Positions 37,145-48,669 of a DNA stretch of 64,000 nucleotides are shown here, piece after piece. The stretch lies in contig OX388349.1 of the NCBI GenBank assembly GCA_947579665.1, positions 87,640,197 to 87,704,196 on the forward strand, read 5' to 3'. The DNA is from Sympetrum striolatum. Taxonomy: Eukaryota; Arthropoda; Insecta; Odonata; Libellulidae. The first letter of the stretch is position 1, and each line of letters opens with the position of its first letter. Below the pieces are notes generated by a model. The model saw only the letters and a list, made by a program, of their open reading frames with translations, made no database searches and was not told where the DNA came from. Made by a program: the position numbers and the translations under genes.

Positions 37145-37405
37145 CTACTTGTTAACCATCAATTGAATTTCGAGCCGATAGTTTCCAAACACCTTGAATT
37201 TGGTGACACGAAATCGAAGGCCTTGGAAATCATAGTTTGAGCGATGGGTAAAATCTGCTGGCTCATATATTTGCATCGTACAATATTTTCTGAAAAAATT
37301 AATTAATTTTTGGTTATTTCTTTTCTCAACTCCCGCGGAGGTGAATTCTCTCGCTTTTGGATGATTCTTCTGGGTGTTCCGATGAGATACCGAAAGGGCG
37401 TTCAA
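37145..37405 (-). CDS. Unrecognised 86-codon ORF, possible exon
   Basis: The minus-strand frame starts MNALSVSHRNTQKNHPK and includes LINFFRKYCTMQIYEPADF and LRFRVTKFKVFGNYRLEIQ. The composition looks protein-like, and a GTAAGTTTG donor-like motif follows shortly after its stop. No family, signal peptide or membrane segment recognised. It may be chance. Confidence 0.2.
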   Translation of the reverse strand: MNALSVSHRNTQKNHPKAREFTSAGVEKRNNQKLINFFRKYCTMQIYEPADFTHRSNYDFQGLRFRVTKFKVFGNYRLEIQLMVNK

Positions 37406-37539
37406 CCAAGGATTATCAAGCGAAGTCTTTTAAGGATGCCACAAATATAACTCTTTCATATAACCTGGTACTTCAATTAATTCAAGGTGATGTTACTTGC
37501 AATCATCAGTATTACTATGTTTTAGTATTCCTCAACGGT

Positions 37540-38360
37540 CTGACACGATAAGAAAGCATTTCATCATCATAGAAGACCAGAGATGAAACGTAGCGATGCT
37601 GCGGAAATATCTTACATCCATGGATGGAACACAGAATACCATGAGTATACTTTGAAACAAATGATATTTCTATTCCTATATAAGTATGATCAATAATGCG
37701 TATTTATGGATTAATACAGTGTGTTTTTGTTTGGAATTGCTATTTTTTTACAATCAAGCTCTTTATCACGGAGGAGAAGGGAAGGGTCGCGGAGATGCAA
37801 CGAAAAGACATTCGGTCAATGGATCAAGTACAGAATACAATGAGTACCTATAATTTAAGTCTAATGCTATTACTATACCTTTTTAAGTATTTTCGATATT
37901 TATTAATTAACGTAGTGTTTTTTGCTTTGATCTACTATTTCATTTACTTTTTTTATTTATTCTTTAGGAACGCACTCGGAGCATTACTCCATCACGGCAG
38001 AGCAGAGTAATAGAGACGCTTATGGGAGATATTCGGTCCAGGGATGGAATACAGAATACATTGAGTATAATTTGAATCCTATATGACTAGTAAATCTATT
38101 GAAGTATGAACGATACTGTGAATATTTGGATTTACGAATTATTGGTTGTTTTTATTCATTTACTTAAATGGCTTTCCACAAAGTAACGCCTGAACATCTT
38201 GATTTCAATATTTTATTTACTGTTTTTGTTCTTTAGGTTTAAACTCGGAAGACAGAGCGGATTAGGATTGCTGATATGCTGATAAAAGATATTCCATAAA
38301 TGGATGGAACAAAGAATACGATAAGTAAAACGGAATCTAATTTTATTATAATTCCTATTT
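37540..38360 (+). repeat. Tandem array of four exon-like units
   Basis: Four units about 200-250 bp apart (cores near 37605, 37810, 38025, 38290) share a core reading GGATGGAACACAGAATAC followed by ATGAGTAT or similar. Read in the matching frame they give HGWNTEYHEY, NGSSTEYNEYL-stop, YSVQGWNTEYIEYNL..stop and YSINGWNKEYDK-stop. Units 3 and 4 follow pyrimidine-rich TTCTTTAG acceptor-like ends. Unit 4 has internal stops. This looks like duplicated terminal exons or a diverged satellite. Confidence 0.5.
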
Positions 38361-38629
38361 CAGTATGATTGATTGCGAACAAATTCCCTTTCTTCTCATT
38401 CGTTAAAGGTTTCCAATATTAACGTATGTCCGTCACAATAGATTTTCTTTCAATTTATATCCGCCTTATCTTTGCAATAATGAGTCAATTTAATGCTTGA
38501 ACGGGATTAATATTTTACATTTTCTAACTCATGGAGTACTCTTTCATTTTTAATTCATCATAAACGTTTCGACTACTTCTGAGTGTTCTCCGTACATTCT
38601 GATCTTATTGATGTAAATTATTTTGGAAA

Positions 38630-39290
38630 GAAAGATTGACGGAGCAACTGTCGTAGAAATCATCATTCAATTTAGAGTATCTTAAACGGTTATTAAAATT
38701 GCTTCATAGAAGTGAAAGGAAATCAACAGCTAAAAATTAACGTAGATACCTGTTTTCGTGTAAAATGAGAAAGTCAAAACTTGCGCCTATTTTGAGCTGT
38801 AAATATAATTTAATATCTCCTCAGTCAAGATTATAGAAAAGTTTTCATTTACATAATTGATTGCCTTTCTTTCACAGTAATGGCGACACTTTTCCATAAG
38901 ATATTCATGACATTTTGTAATTTTAAAGACTTTTTATTAATTTTTGAAAATAAACTATTAAGTTCGCAAGGTAATATTGACAGTATCGAGTGTGTATACA
39001 AAAGGTAATAATGACTCCTTTTTTGGTAGTTTGACTTCACTTTCTGTTTGATGTTTCTAAAATCGTTTTGTAACCATTGAAAATATTATAAGATTTCACA
39101 ATTTGAAATACCTTGCATAACCACGCTATTGTCAGCGCATTTATACTTTTTCAAAATAATTTGGCCATTTTAATGAAGTTCTATAGTTTTAACGTTACAT
39201 TATGTGGAGAGTAATTTTAGAGATTTAGTATTTTCAGAATAAAATAAATAAATCGCTGGCTCAAACTTACGATCTTTAAACAATACTCAT
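38630..39290. repeat. Direct repeat, copy 2 (about 0.66 kb)
   Basis: Partner of 36549-37140, diverged with indels. Same orientation. Confidence 0.75.
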
Positions 39291-39546
39291 TTACCATCCT
39301 GGCATTAGCATTAGTTTGTTAAATTTTACTTTTAACACCGTTGTTTTGATTTTAGTGATAATAAGCAAACTTGAGAGATATAAAGAAAATTCACTTGGTT
39401 AACTTGGATTGGTTATGGATTTCATTTTGATAATCAATCGTCAGTTCTGCTTTTTTAGAGCGCGATTTTCGTAATTTCAATGAGAGTGCTACTTTCTCTG
39501 ATAAAATTAGGATTGTATTTTAAACTTACTCTGATACTCCGATTTC

Positions 39547-39787
39547 CGGCCGTCACCGATACCGGCGGCGGAGTGGTTTGCGTGTTAACGATCCAACCTC
39601 ACGGTTCGAATCTCGGCTAATCGGATTTTTCCGGTTAGGAATGGTTGTGTGTGTGTGTGTGTGTGTCTTGTGTTTATAAATAAAGGAAAATGCAAAAAAA
39701 ATGATAAAATATATAGGGGGTTAATTGGTAGAGTAGCCTTCAAAGGCTAAAATTCGCCCATGAAAAAAAGACGGCATTATTATTATT
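39547..39787 (+). mobile_element. tRNA-derived SINE with perfect target-site duplications
   Basis: The head has an A-box-like segment (GGAGTGGTTTGCGTG) and a good B box (GGTTCGAATCTC), as in a tRNA promoter. A (GT)n stretch and a body follow, with TAGAGTAGCCTTCAAAGGCT and a TTA-repeat tail. It is flanked by identical 13 bp repeats ATACTCCGATTTC (39534-39546 and 39788-39800). This is a complete short retroposon, transcribable by RNA polymerase III. Confidence 0.9.
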
Positions 39788-39800
39788 ATACTCCGATTTC

Positions 39801-41500
39801 ATCGAATTTTAATTTTAAATAAGGTTTAAGATAGAAAAAAGATCTGCGACCAAGGAGAAGTTATCTTTACGAGTATTTCTCATCTAATATAATAATACCT
39901 GATTCATAAATAAGATAATGAATACTCAGACGACAAGGATTGCTGCGATGGGTGACTCATTATTCTTCGAGAGTTGAGTGCTTAGATTTTTCCGTGGACA
40001 AAGTCGGCGTGGTGAAACCGGATGGCATTAGTTCAATGTGCTTTCCTTTTCATTCCTTCCGTTTTGGCTCCAATATTACCTTTAAAATGTTGTCCTATAT
40101 AGTTATATTAATTTGCTTTCATTTTTTTCTATTTTCTTAGAAGAGCTCAAGTACGAATCCTTATGTTCAAGAATCGTCACAAGGTCGATTAATCCTCAAA
40201 TTTCAATTACTTCCATTCTTTTTTTAACTGTGGTAGCTAGGGGTTCGTGCCCTCATCACCTTCTCACGAGTTCAAGTCCTTGTCTTCGTAAACAATCTCC
40301 GACATTCTACTCCTTTTTGCTTTAGATTGTTTGCATTACTCTTTAACGAGTCTTTAGTGAAACTATGGCTTCTTATTAGTCTTCCGTAACACTCTTCTAT
40401 CAAACGCAACTGATTTGTTTTATTTCATTGAATATAAATGAATGCAGATAAATATATGAGGTTGGTTAGTTGGTTCCACGACAACTGAGCGCTACGCTAC
40501 TACAACGTTTTGCAGTCAACAAATTCCCAACCATTAGGTATTTGTAGATATATTCATCGGATTTCCTCTGCTGTATATACTACCCTCTTTTATAATCGAA
40601 TATTGTTTTGTCTTTGAAAGCAGTGTGAATTGCATAAGATACTCGATTTATCTCAAAGATTACGAAGCGTACTTGGCAAATACTAACGTCCGAACTATTG
40701 TTTTCCAACAATCCGAAGTAGTTTATGAGACTCGTCATCAATTAATTTTTACTATCAATGTCCCATGTGACCTTATTGCGAAGTTTTCTCCTTCTAACCG
40801 TCGCTTCATTGAAGAGAAGTTACTTATATTTTAAATTGCATTTTAATTTGTAAATTGCGGACTACTCAACGAACAAAAGAAAACCAAGGCTGCTTAACTT
40901 TGTTTTAGCGAAATATTGGAAAAACAAATTAATTGTAAAGAAGTAAGAATAGATTTTATAGAATGATCTTACTAACTTTGGTTTAATACATGTACCAATA
41001 TTGAGAGTATTTAGTGAAAATTCTTATTTATAAAATCGGTTGTAATAGTAGAAATATATAGTGAAATATTCTGATTCTCTAATTTAAAATGAGCCAAGAT
41101 TTTGCTGTTTGAGTGTATAAATTATATTGGGTTATAACAAAGTATTGTGCTTTGCGGAGAAACCGCTCATGCGATGCAGGATTTAAGTACTGGAATAGCC
41201 GTGAATGTGTGTCATTGACTGTTTTGGTGAATAATAAGGATATTATTTTCCTTGAAGGTCGTCGTTGGAGAAATTCTTGTGGATACTACGTTGGGGAACT
41301 CCGTCGAGTGACTACGTCGAGGGATATTGACAGAATAAATTTTTGCCAGGAGATAATATAATAAACACATACTTGAGAAATAGAATCCGCGACTTATCAA
41401 GTGGATTTAATCTGTGAAGAGCACAATTATGTAATTCAGTACTTAACTATTTATTGAATCATCTATTGAAAAATCATGCGGACATTTACTACGTATACTA
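39801..41500 (+). other. Intergenic with unassigned coding-like ORFs
   Basis: Several frames are less AT-rich than their surroundings: 39940-40140 (CLDFSVDKVGVVKPDGISS), 40113-40325, 40625-40834 (IVFQQSEVVYETRHQ; FSPSNRRFIEEKL) and 41113-41361 (NRSCDAGFKYWNSRECVS; GYYVGELRRVTTSRD). They could be exons of a diverged gene or remnants of a mobile element. No homology recognised and no consistent splice chain could be built. Confidence 0.2.
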
Positions 41501-41509
41501 TTTTGATAA

Positions 41510-41838
41510 TTTTAACTTTTAATAACTATGTATTGATTTATTATGTTTTAATGTATCTATTCAGTGTTTATTCCATATTTAATGATGTTGATTATTATTT
41601 TTTCATATTTTATTCAGTATATGTAAATTACTTTCTATCTTACGTCTAATTATTAACAATTTTAAACTGAGCTATTTTATACGTTTACATAACCTTTATG
41701 TTATTTAAATATTTATGTACGTAATTATTTTGGTATATATTTTGTACATATAATTGTAAAATATCTGTAAAACTTGTAGGGATCTCTGGGGCAATGAATG
41801 GGAGGCCTCACCTGCCCCCTGATAAATAAATAAATAAA
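41510..41838 (+). mobile_element. 3' end of a LINE (I/jockey type)
   Basis: The AT-rich stretch ends with GGGATCTCTGGGGCAATGAA, a C-rich CACCTGCCCCCTGATAAATA and a short AAATA tail, characteristic of non-LTR 3' regions in insects. No coding part remains. The 5' limit is uncertain. Confidence 0.55.
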
Positions 41839-42084
41839 AGACTTCTTGGGTGGAATAGGAAACCCCTCTGGGGAAGGGAATGCTTCCAGAAGGTCTTGGG
41901 GGTAGCGCGGGCCCCAGGAGGTGTTGGGGATTTTGCGGGCCCTGCGAATGGAGGGAATTCCCGAGAAAGCCTTCGGAGGGTAGGTTGGGCAATTGGTAGG
42001 AAGGGAGTCCTCGGGAAGTCCCCAGGGATGGAGTCCTCGTGAATGCCCTGGGGAGGAAGGTTGTCCCGGGGAAGGACGTGTGGG
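41839..42084. repeat. GC-rich degenerate leader of the minisatellite
   Basis: An irregular G/C-rich sequence rich in GGGCCC, GGGGA and TCCCGGGGAAGG, likely diverged repeats of the array that follows. Confidence 0.45.
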
Positions 42085-42526
42085 TTAGGGTGGGCCCTGG
42101 GGTGTAGGGTGGGCCCTGGGGAGTAGGGTGGGCCCTGGGGAGTAGGGTGGGCCCCGTGGAGTAGGGTGGGCCCTGGGGAGTAGGGCGGGCCCTGGGGAGT
42201 AGGGCGGGCCCCGTGGAGTAGGGTGGGCCCTGGGGAGTAGGTTGGGCCCTGGGGAGTAGGGTGGGCCCTAGGGAGTAGGGCGGGCCCTGGGGAGTAGGGC
42301 GGGCCCCGTGGAGTAGGGTGGGCCCTGGGGAGTAAGCGGGCCCTGGGGAGTAGGGTGGGCCCTGGGGAGTAGGGTGGGCCCTGGGGAGTAGGGTGGGCCC
42401 TGGGGAGTAGGGTGGGCCCTGGGGAGTAGGGAGGGCCCTGGGGAGTAGGGTGGGCCCTAGGGAGTAGGGCGGGCCCTGGGGAGTAGGGTGGGCCCTGAGG
42501 AGTAGGGTGGTCCCTGGGGAGTAGGG
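42085..42526 (+). repeat. GC-rich 19 bp minisatellite, about 23 copies
   Basis: Unit GTAGGGTGGGCCCTGGGGA in tandem with point variants (GCGGGCC, CCCCGTGGA, one short copy near 42335). Each unit holds a GGGCCC palindrome and three or four runs of three or more G on the plus strand, giving G-quadruplex potential. The contrast with the surrounding AT-rich DNA is extreme. Confidence 0.95.
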
Positions 42527-43255
42527 CTGGAGAATTTAAGGCACAGTTTTAACAGTTTATCAAATTTATTTCAAGTCATCAAGTCACAGTTACGATAAAT
42601 GTGTGCGTACCTTACGCATACAATTCCATTCAGCTGACTGATTTGCTTCCAAAATGGTTTATTATTAATAATATCATCGAAAATTTATTTTTATTGATAT
42701 CTTGTATTGCTTTATATATTGATTCAACCCGAAATATTAATTTTCATATTTCTACTGCTTTTATCAGCGGTCGTTGTGAATTATACTGCGTCCATGTAAG
42801 CAGAGGCAATATTCTAGTATGAGCCAGAATATTTAACCATAATCGCGGCCACTTAAAAATATACGAATTTTGAAGTGAACCCCCTGTTTTTTTAGTCACG
42901 CGCCGCCACTGGAGCATATATACACGCTTAGTAGTAACAAAAAACGAGAGGTGGACAGACTATTTGAAAAATTTCTCCGTTGGCTGCAATGATGTGATGG
43001 AGAGCGAAGTATTTCGTTTATTGTGATAACACATCTAAGCTGTGATACTTTTCTGAGAAGCATTTTTTCATTAGAGGAATGCTTAATATGTGCGAGACTA
43101 AACAATTTCTAAAGACAATGAATTTTCAGTTGCAGTAGGGTATCACTACTCAAAACATCACTTTCATTAAAAATCTATGAGAGAAGAAGCGTAAAAAACA
43201 ATCCTTCCCTTTGATAGAAGTCCAATGAGGATGACCATGCATGGGCTATAGAGAT
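42527..43255. other. Intergenic, possible transposon end at ~42893-42912
   Basis: Mostly AT-rich with no supported gene. A segment whose complement reads CAGTGGCGGCGCGTGACT (42895-42912) looks like a hAT-type terminus, but no partner end was found. Confidence 0.3.
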
Positions 43256-43824
43256 CGAGGGCAAAAAACACTTGGGTCACACGAGAATTATTTTTGGATT
43301 GGTTTAAAACAGAATTCGTTCCAGCAGTTCGACAACATATGAAATCCGTCAATTTACCACAACGTGCTTTATTTTTGCTTGATAATTGTCCTGGCCATCC
43401 TTCTGCAGAAGAATTGTGCACCGATGACGGTGAAATTTCCGCAATTTTTTTACTCCCTAAAGCGACTGCGCTGATCCAACCCATGGATCAAAATGTTATT
43501 CGAAGCATTAAGTTGCTTCTTACAAATATTCTTAACGATCCTGTGCAAAATGAAAATTTGGAAACTGCACTAAAAAGGTAAATTTAAAAGATATCGTGTT
43601 CAATCTAGCTAACTCTTGGGCATCTGTGTCTAAATTATTGATCAGCAAGTCGTGGAAAAATTTACTCCCAAATTTTATTGGTTCGGAAATTTTAGAAAAT
43701 GTGCAAACTGAAGAAATTCAGCGCCACTCATTAATCAGTTACAAAATTCCTCGCTAATCCGGAAACCCTGCTAATCCGGACGCCTATGTGCGTGAATTCG
43801 TCCGGATTACCGGGGTTTCTACTG
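43256..43824 (+). pseudogene. Tigger/pogo-type transposase, C-terminal fragment with 3' TIR
   Basis: The frame 43294-43581 reads DWFKTEFVPAVRQHM, LFLLDNCPGHPSAEEL (second catalytic Asp in LDN) and LLPKATALIQPMDQNVI, the DDE_1 domain of pogo/Tigger elements. The coding sense continues in another frame (FNLANSWASVSKLL) to about 43757. The element ends at a terminal repeat whose complement starts CAGTAGAAACCCCGGTAATC, followed by TA at 43825-43826. The 5' half with the DNA-binding domain and 5' TIR is missing, so it is a dead fragment. Confidence 0.85.
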
Positions 43825-44269
43825 TAATAATGGTCATTTCACAAAAAAACCCCATAGCCATTAACTTACGTTTTTCCGATAGAGGCCTCGAGCTATTAGC
43901 GGACTGTGAAAAAAATTTCCGGATTTACTCGTACCTTATGAAATCACACTAAACTCTCCTTCGAACTGTTCACTGTGAATTTCTCAAAAGCACTACTCAC
44001 GAGCCTAGCTTTGCATTCATACCCTTAAAACAGTCACACGCAAATGATCTAAGTGAGCGTTTTATCAATCTTTTTGTCTATCAAAAGTAATCTTAATCTC
44101 TGTTATCAGGGTGCAAGTTTCAATTTACTTCTCGAATGTTCCCTTGTGTTTTTTCGTGGATTATGTAAAACGTGCGTGTAAAATTAAAAAGTAAACAAAT
44201 TAGCCGTTTCAAATTTTTCCCATGGGAATCTTATCTTATTGTGTGAGTCGTCTAACTAAAGGATATAAT

Positions 44270-44665
44270 AATAGAATTGACTTTCTTAATATTTCAAACT
44301 GTATGTTCAAGAGTTTTGTTATGTCTAATGTAATTTAGTTTCTGTAATAATTTTAACTCTGTTGTAACTGTGATTTGCTTTCTTCCTTTTAATTGGGTTT
44401 ACAAATGTTCATACCTTTATTTGTTATATATTTCTTTTTATTTTTGTGAATATATCTTGTATTATTTAATATTCAAAGATTATTTATTTCATATTCTACC
44501 GCATTCTGTCGACAAATACATCATTTGGGTTGACTTTGTAATACTTCAAATTGTATGTTCAGGAGTTTTATTATGTTACGTTGTTTAGTTTCTGTAATGA
44601 TTATAATCCTTGTTGTAACGATGATGTGCAATAGGGCTCTGCCCGTAAATAAATAAATAAATAAG
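44270..44665 (+). mobile_element. LINE 3' end remnant with AAATA tail
   Basis: Two related 3'-UTR-like segments (44285-44370 and 44530-44620, sharing GTATGTTCA..GAGTTTT and TTTAGTTTCTGTAAT) are followed by GCAATAGGGCTCTGCCCGTA and an AAATA tail. It looks like a non-LTR element terminus. No coding part remains. Confidence 0.5.
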
Positions 44666-44869
44666 CGTTATGCACCCGTTGAACATTGAGTGAGAAACAC
44701 TCTTAACATAGCGTCCCATTGATAACGATGTCGGCTCTAGGCCTGCTACCGAAAACAACACCTTAGCTGAAATCGGAGCCATATTTACAGGCATGCAAAG
44801 CTTTCGCTCAATTTATCAAGCAAATGATTGGGGTTTTGTACTCTTCAGCAGAAAAAGCACAGAGTTAGT

Positions 44870-47290
44870 CATAGGACTTGACTCTTGGGGGGGTTGAACC
44901 CCTAACCCCTCCCCCCCTCGCTGCGCCAGTGGTGCTCTGGCATGGAACCAAGGAACAGCATGGTTTTATCTTAATTTTTTTCTTAGACGGAGTCTTAATA
45001 TACATCTTCTAGCGGAGCGAGAACTTCCTATCATCTCGATAAGTGCATCAAAAAATAATGAAAAACTACACCAATGTATTTAAATGGGAGACATATTTAC
45101 CACCCGGGCATCGAACCTGGGTCTTGCTGTTGATACTTCCTATGCAGCACAACAGAAGATCACCATCTCTTACTGTGTGAAAATTCAAGCAGAAATATTG
45201 GTTGCAACTGCCTCAAACGACGTCCTACTTTTCCCATATATTCCTTATGTGAGAAATCTTAATGTGCTCTGGCATCGAACCCAGGAACAGTATGGTTTTA
45301 TCTAATTTTTTTCTCAAACCTAGTCTTAATAAAAATACTCTAGCCAAGGAAGAATTTTCTATCATTTCGATAAGTGCATCAAAACAATAATGAAAAACTA
45401 CCCCAATGCATTTTTAAAGGGAGATTTTTGCATCGTCCTAGTATCGAACCCAGGACATTTTCTGTAAAAGTCATTAATGTTTTCGATAGATCATGACCAT
45501 ACCTGTAAGCTTGAATTTTGATTCTCTATCTATCCGGGAAGTTTTTTTTAGAAATTCCCAAAAATCATAGCAATACATTTAAATGGGAAAAATCGCGACT
45601 TTGGGGCCTTTTGGCTTAATAGACCTCTGGACACACTTTTAATTTGCCTTCAAACATATTTTAAAATATCAAAAAGGGTAAATACATACGTAAAACGTAT
45701 ATTTTAGGTAATAATTTGCCATGTATTTTTTTTTATCGCAAGAAAAGGAAGCAATCTTGCTCAGCAGACACCCCCACCTCAATACGTATTTCCATTGGCT
45801 GACGAAAATGTGACGTCAGCTACCACATCCGCGCGGCCCTTTAGTACCTTTAGTTCCATGCGGTACGGTCAATTCGTTATTTTATGTTTGTGTTTAACTA
45901 CTGTGGACATCATTAATTAACCATACAAAAAAGGAAAAATTATATTTATTGTATGAATCTTAGGCATTATAAATATTTATGAATTTATAAATAGGATCTA
46001 AATAATTAAAACTACATAATGCTCCGATGACATCACATATATGGTGCGCTTCAAAGAAGCGAACACGACTGAGCATTAACCTGCTTCTCAAAAAACATGA
46101 ATTGAACGAATTAATTTTGCATTTTAACTATGCAAATTTAATATGTTCTTATCGACCATTTATTAACTAAGGATGCAAAATACGTCTTTAGTTAATAAAG
46201 ACGTATCCAACTCACAACAATGTAATATATACAAAACATGCATGTTTCCGCCCTCGTGCACATAAAGAAATTTCTAAGAACGAATGCTAAGTTGTATTAA
46301 ATGGTATTTGGCGTAGTGTATCAAATATTGTTATATTCATCGTGTTTGCTTACGTCAAAATGAACTTCAAACGGATAATTTTGCGACAGAACATCCTTCC
46401 GTCGACACATCATCATCCACACCGATCGTCTGTAATAGATACGAGTAAAATGTTGCTTGCATACTGCAAGCATATCCATTACACTAATTTCAAGTCTGCA
46501 TCATATCGAGACGGTCCTTAATAGAAAAAAATAATATGAAAATATTCTTTAATTCGCTGCATTTTATCCGACCAGCATCGAACCCGGGTCTTCCTGGTGA
46601 TACTTAATATGCAGCAAAACAGCAGTTCACAATCTCTAACTATGTGTGAAAACTCAGAAATATTTGCTGCAACTGCCTTAAACGACGTCCTACTTTTCCC
46701 TTATATTACTTATGTAAGAAAATTCAATGTGCTATGGCATCGAACCCAAGAAAACCATGGTCTTATCTAATATTTTTTTTAAACGAATTCTGAATATACA
46801 TCTTCTACCTAAGTAAGAACTTCCTATCATTTCGATAAATGCATAACAAAATAATGAAAAGCTACCCCTATGTAATTTATATGGGAGATATATTTACCGC
46901 CCGGCATCGAACTCGGGTCTTAATGGTAATACTTTCTGTGCAGCACAATAGAAGATCACCATCTCTAACTATGTATGAAAATTTAAGCAGAAATATTGGC
47001 TGCAACTGCTTCAAACGACGTCCTACTTTTCACATATATTCCTTATGAAAGAAATTTTAATGTGCTCTGGCATCGAACCTAGGAACAGTATCGCCGTATC
47101 TAATTTTTTTTCTTAAACTAAATCTTAATATAGTATCTTAATATAGTAAATATAATATCTACACCTTTTAGCAAAGCGAGAACTTCCTATCATTTCCATA
47201 AGTGCATCAAAAAAATAATGAAAAACTACCTCAATTTATTTTTTAGGGCAAATTGTTGCATCGTCCTAGCGTCGAACCCAGGATATTTTC
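44870..47290. repeat. ~166 bp-period repeat family in two blocks
   Basis: Units marked by GCATCGAACCCAGG recur at about 44938, 45106, 45272, 45442 and again at 46575, 46738, 46905, 47070, 47270. Adjacent units lie 163-170 bp apart (last step about 200). Two unit types seem to alternate (followed by GAACAGTATGGTTT or by GTCTTGCTGTTGATACTT). The marker is the reverse complement of a tRNA B-box-like GGTTCGATGC. The blocks are copies of each other, with homology extending to 45610 and 47430. Confidence 0.75.
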
Positions 47291-47838
47291 TGTAAAAATC
47301 ATTTATGTTTTCGATAGATAATGACCATATGTATAGGTTCCTTGAGTTTTGATTCTCTACCTATCCTGGAAGTATTTTGTTTTAATTCCAGAAAATCAAA
47401 GCAATGCTAATAAATGGGAAAAATCGGGACATCGGAAAAATCGGCAGTATTTTTTGGAATTGTAAATAAATATTTATCCGGGCCACTTCTCGTCGTATTA
47501 TTGAATTTGGGCACAATGCAAAACGTAATGTTACACTTTTCCATTTTGAGGTGTTCTGTTTACCACAGAATTTGCCGTTATCGATACACAAAAACTTCCT
47601 CATACACTAACGAAACACACGTAAACTTACGCACCAAAAGCATGGATGTGGTACCTGACGTCATCCAAGATGGTGGTGGTGCGAATTACGTTTTGACCGA
47701 AGCGCAATTGTGGAATTTTCAAATGCTTGTATTTTGAAAACAAAAAATCTTTCGTACAAATTTCTTTGGGTGTTAGTAATGTTTTTATCCCTAGTATTCA
47801 CCAATGTCAATATCTCAATAGGTGTCCAGAGATCTATT
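45618..47838. mobile_element. 2.2 kb candidate DNA transposon with CRE-bearing inverted ends
   Basis: Ends AATAGACCTCTGGACAC (45618-45634) and, inverted, GTGTCCAGAGATCTATT (47822-47838) differ at one base. About 175-195 bp inside each end lies a second inverted match, TGACGTCAGCTACCACATCC (45811-45830) against its mirror near 47645-47663. TTAA occurs close to both ends, but a clean target duplication is not evident. No transposase ORF. The interior holds one block of the 166 bp repeats. Confidence 0.55.
45780..45850 (+). promoter_or_regulatory. CCAAT plus CRE motif cluster
   Basis: ATTGG (45794-45798) and a perfect palindromic CRE TGACGTCA (45811-45818), followed by a GC-rich GCGCGGCC segment. 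This looks like a promoter fragment but no gene follows. The mirrored end at 47656-47663 also has TGACGTCA. Confidence 0.3.
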
Positions 47839-48015
47839 GTTAACTTTAATTGCTTATAATTTTTCTAATATTATTCAATATAGTCAGTGTACCTGAACTA
47901 ATGTTTGGAATAAATGATATATTATATAAAGAACGAGTTATAAGAGGGTAAGAACCTCATATAACTTGTTGTGGGTGGCGAATTTCCGAAAGTGGGTCAC
48001 AGAACCTCCAGTTCA

Positions 48016-48556
48016 AACGATATTACAAAATAATGTGGCCAAAAAAGACACAATCATCTCTTACTCAATTCAAAGATTATCCTCCCTTGAAACTGCTCAT
48101 TGCGGATAAAATACATAAAAACGGATGCTTAATAATGAAGTAAACCATGAAAAAATCATAAAAACACACACTCTTCCCGATGATTACCTTACTTTTAATT
48201 TTCGAATACCTATTGTTTTCAGTTACTGGCTCTAAAAATAGTGATCTAAATTGCTACCGTCTAAGTTAAGTCCGTAGTTATAGAGTATTATTGGCATTCG
48301 ATTCATGGAATGAAGGTTTGGTGCATTATTACGCATTTCGCAAAGGAAACCCAAATATAGCGCACTCCTCATGCCTACATACCGTTTTTCGTAAAAAGCG
48401 CGGTTACTCCATGTTCTATTATATCATTCTTCATCTAACTTTTACTTGTAAACAAAAGAGGTGTGGTTACGAATGAATTAGTCATACCAAACCTATGTTT
48501 AGCAATTGATTTGTGCTGTTAATTGTCGTTGACATCTGTGATATACATTACCGTTA
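48016..48556 (+). repeat. ~540 bp repeat, copy 1, just upstream of CHMP2A
   Basis: The reverse complement is found at 59217-59745. Both copies keep the same long reading frame (FRKGNPNIAHSSCLHTVFRK), most likely through recent common origin rather than coding function. Near one end is GTGGGTCACAGAACCTCCAG, and the related GTGGGTCACAGAAACTGCAG lies at the opposite end of the other copy, suggesting terminal inverted repeats of a non-autonomous transposon. This copy ends about 110 bp before the CHMP2A start codon. Confidence 0.75.
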
Positions 48557-48669
48557 TTGTCATCGTCAGTGATATTGCCTATTTGCTGATTTTGCGAGTT
48601 CTTTCTATAGTTCTCAAGCAGTGATTTTAAGAAGAGTTACTTGTGTCTCAACTTCAGCCGTCATCAATT

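Noticed and set aside
39547..39640. A functional tRNA gene
   Set aside because: A and B boxes are present, but no cloverleaf with a proper acceptor stem forms, and a SINE body and tail with target duplications follow.
37540..47300. CRISPR-like array from regular repeats
   Set aside because: The regular repeats here lack conserved short direct repeats with unique spacers. They are eukaryotic satellites and duplicated exons, and the genome is eukaryotic.
48291..48476. Conserved ORF in the inverted ~540 bp repeat, also 59296-59580
   Set aside because: The two copies are too similar for conservation to mean anything, the upstream parts of the frame differ, and no domain is recognisable.
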